Source: Alphaproteobacteria bacterium
Lineage (GTDB): Bacteria > Pseudomonadota > Alphaproteobacteria > UBA828
Direction of reading: 5' to 3'
DNA length: 5,833 nucleotides
NCBI GenBank assembly: GCA_030604165.1
Contig: JAUVWK010000193.1
Span: 1 to 5,833, forward strand
Shown here: piece after piece, positions 4,740 through 5,833 of the stretch
Layout of the letters: each line of letters starts with the position of its first letter
How positions within the stretch are numbered: position 1 is the stretch's first letter
Program-made: the position numbers and the translations under genes
Notes under the pieces: generated by a model
What the model was told of the DNA's origin: nothing
Seen by the model: only the letters and a program-made list of their open reading frames with translations
Database searches by the model: none

Positions 4740-5833
4740 ATGAGAATTCGAACCGTACGGCGCGCGCTGGCGTGCGTGGCCGTCGCGGGCGCCCTCGCAT
4801 TCGGGGCCACCGCATCGAGCGACGCCTCCGCAAAAGGCGGCACGTTCGTCTGGGGCATGTCGAGTGAGATGAGCGTCCTCGATCCGCACGTGGCGTGCGG
4901 CTGGCTGACGACCAACGCCATCCACAGCATCTTCGAGGGACTGGTCATGCTCGACCTGACCGACGCCGATGCGAAAACCGCAAATCTGCGGCCGGCCATC
5001 GCTGAGTCGTGGGAGGTCTCGGACGACGGCACCGTCTACACCTTCGCGATCCGCGAGAACGTCAAGTTCCATGACGGCACGACGGTCGACGCCGACGTCG
5101 TCAAGTGGAACTACGACCGTTTCATGGACTCGGGCGCCGAGCACGCCTACGACCAAGCACAGGCCTATCTGGGCTACTACACCCGTTGGATCAAGTCGGT
5201 CGAAGTCGTCGATAGCGCGACCGTGAAGATCACGCTCAACGAGACCAACTACGATTGGCTGCAAATGGGCGTGGTCGCCTGCGGCATGCCGATGATCGTC
5301 AGCCCGACCGCCGTCGAGACCATGGGCAACGACGAGTTCGCCCTCAACCCGGTCGGCACCGGCCCGTTCAAGTTTGTCGAGCGCGAGCAAAACATCAAAC
5401 TGGTGATGGAGCGCTTTGACGACTATTGGGGAAACAAGGCGAAGATCGAGCGCCTCATCTTCCGGCCGTTGCCGGATCAAGCCACCCGCCTCAACGCGAT
5501 TCGCGCCGGCGAGGTTTCCATGATCATGGAAGCGCCCTGGGACGAGCTGGAAAACCTGGGAGACGAGGGCTTCACCATTACGACGAATGAGAACATTCCG
5601 TCGATCTGGCTCTTGTTCTTCAACTTCAAAAACCCGGTCATGCAGGATGTTCGCGTGCGCAAGGCGATCAACCTGGCCATCGATCGCGACGGCATCGCGC
5701 ATGAGATCCTCAAGGATACCGGGCGCGCCGAAATGGGCATGCTGAGCCCGGGAACCTACGCCTACAAGCCCGGCTATCAGCCGTTCAAGTACGATCCCGA
5801 GGGCGCCAAGAAGCTGCTCGCGGAAGCCGGCTA
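4740..5833 (+). CDS. ABC transporter periplasmic substrate-binding protein, family 5 (DppA/OppA-like), N-terminal part
   Basis: The frame stays open from this ATG to the right edge: 364 codons of a protein that normally has about 520-540, so the C-terminal third is missing. Residues 1-31 form a Sec signal peptide (MRIRTVRR, then LACVAVAGALAFGATA), with cleavage likely after ATA25 or ASA31. The mature part begins KGGTFVWGMSSEMSVLDPH (32-50). The family 5 signature follows: LRPAIAESWEVSDDGTVYTF (83-102), FHDGT (110-114) and DVVKWNYDR (119-127). Then come NPVGTGPFKF (203-212) and DVRVRKAINLAIDRDGI (303-319), both standard blocks. Members bind peptides, oligopeptides, nickel or other small solutes in the periplasm and hand them to ABC permeases, whose genes are often just downstream and would lie beyond this window. 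The ligand cannot be read from these residues. Its place after the amidase suggests an amide- or peptide-like ligand (inference). Confidence 0.92.
   Translation, partial: MRIRTVRRALACVAVAGALAFGATASSDASAKGGTFVWGMSSEMSVLDPHVACGWLTTNAIHSIFEGLVMLDLTDADAKTANLRPAIAESWEVSDDGTVYTFAIRENVKFHDGTTVDADVVKWNYDRFMDSGAEHAYDQAQAYLGYYTRWIKSVEVVDSATVKITLNETNYDWLQMGVVACGMPMIVSPTAVETMGNDEFALNPVGTGPFKFVEREQNIKLVMERFDDYWGNKAKIERLIFRPLPDQATRLNAIRAGEVSMIMEAPWDELENLGDEGFTITTNENIPSIWLLFFNFKNPVMQDVRVRKAINLAIDRDGIAHEILKDTGRAEMGMLSPGTYAYKPGYQPFKYDPEGAKKLLAEAG

Noticed and set aside
4767..4775. Lipoprotein cysteine in the binding protein (ALAC, C12)
   Set aside because: The residues before C12 do not fit a lipobox and there is no hydrophobic stretch in front of it; the hydrophobic core lies after it, as in an ordinary Sec signal.
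4587..5702. Long minus-strand open frame opposite the binding protein
   Set aside because: Low-complexity product with no recognisable motif, overlapping a clear family 5 binding protein and the leader; treated as an antisense shadow.

Overview
The window looks like chromosomal DNA from a GC-rich proteobacterium, most likely an alphaproteobacterium. The reasons are the strong G/C bias at third codon positions, the purine-rich Shine-Dalgarno sites, the family 5 solute-binding protein and the type of molybdopterin oxidoreductase. The taxonomic placement is inference from style, not from a marker gene. No RNA gene, transposase, CRISPR array or replication origin was recognised.

Layout. Two genes lie on the minus strand at the left. 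An exported TPR-repeat protein (1494 down to 790) is followed after 78 bases by the N-terminal part of a molybdopterin/[4Fe-4S] oxidoreductase (711 down to 1, cut by the window edge). After a divergent intergenic region (1495-1681), three genes run on the plus strand. They are a flavin-dependent monooxygenase of the acyl-CoA-dehydrogenase fold (1682-2890), an amidase-signature hydrolase (3120-4565), and the N-terminal two thirds of a periplasmic family 5 peptide/oligopeptide-type ABC substrate-binding protein (4740-5833, cut by the window edge).

How they may work together (inference): the binding protein would deliver a small amide- or peptide-like compound to an ABC importer encoded further right. 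The amidase would hydrolyse an amide bond in it, and the monooxygenase and perhaps the molybdoenzyme would carry out redox steps. The set resembles an uptake-and-catabolism locus, but the substrate cannot be named from the sequence. The flavin reductase that the monooxygenase would need is not in the window.

The least expected signal is in the non-coding DNA. The 175-base gap before the binding-protein gene holds two perfect inverted repeats (11 and 9 bp) interlocked as an H-type pseudoknot, with a GAAA-capped mini-hairpin filling the last loop and the Shine-Dalgarno 12 bases downstream. The amidase leader also holds two strong hairpins, and the monooxygenase leader has a perfect 8-bp inverted repeat one base before its Shine-Dalgarno. 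All three plus-strand genes therefore have a perfect inverted repeat just upstream of the ribosome binding site, and a related TGAT..TGA-type motif appears in all three leaders.
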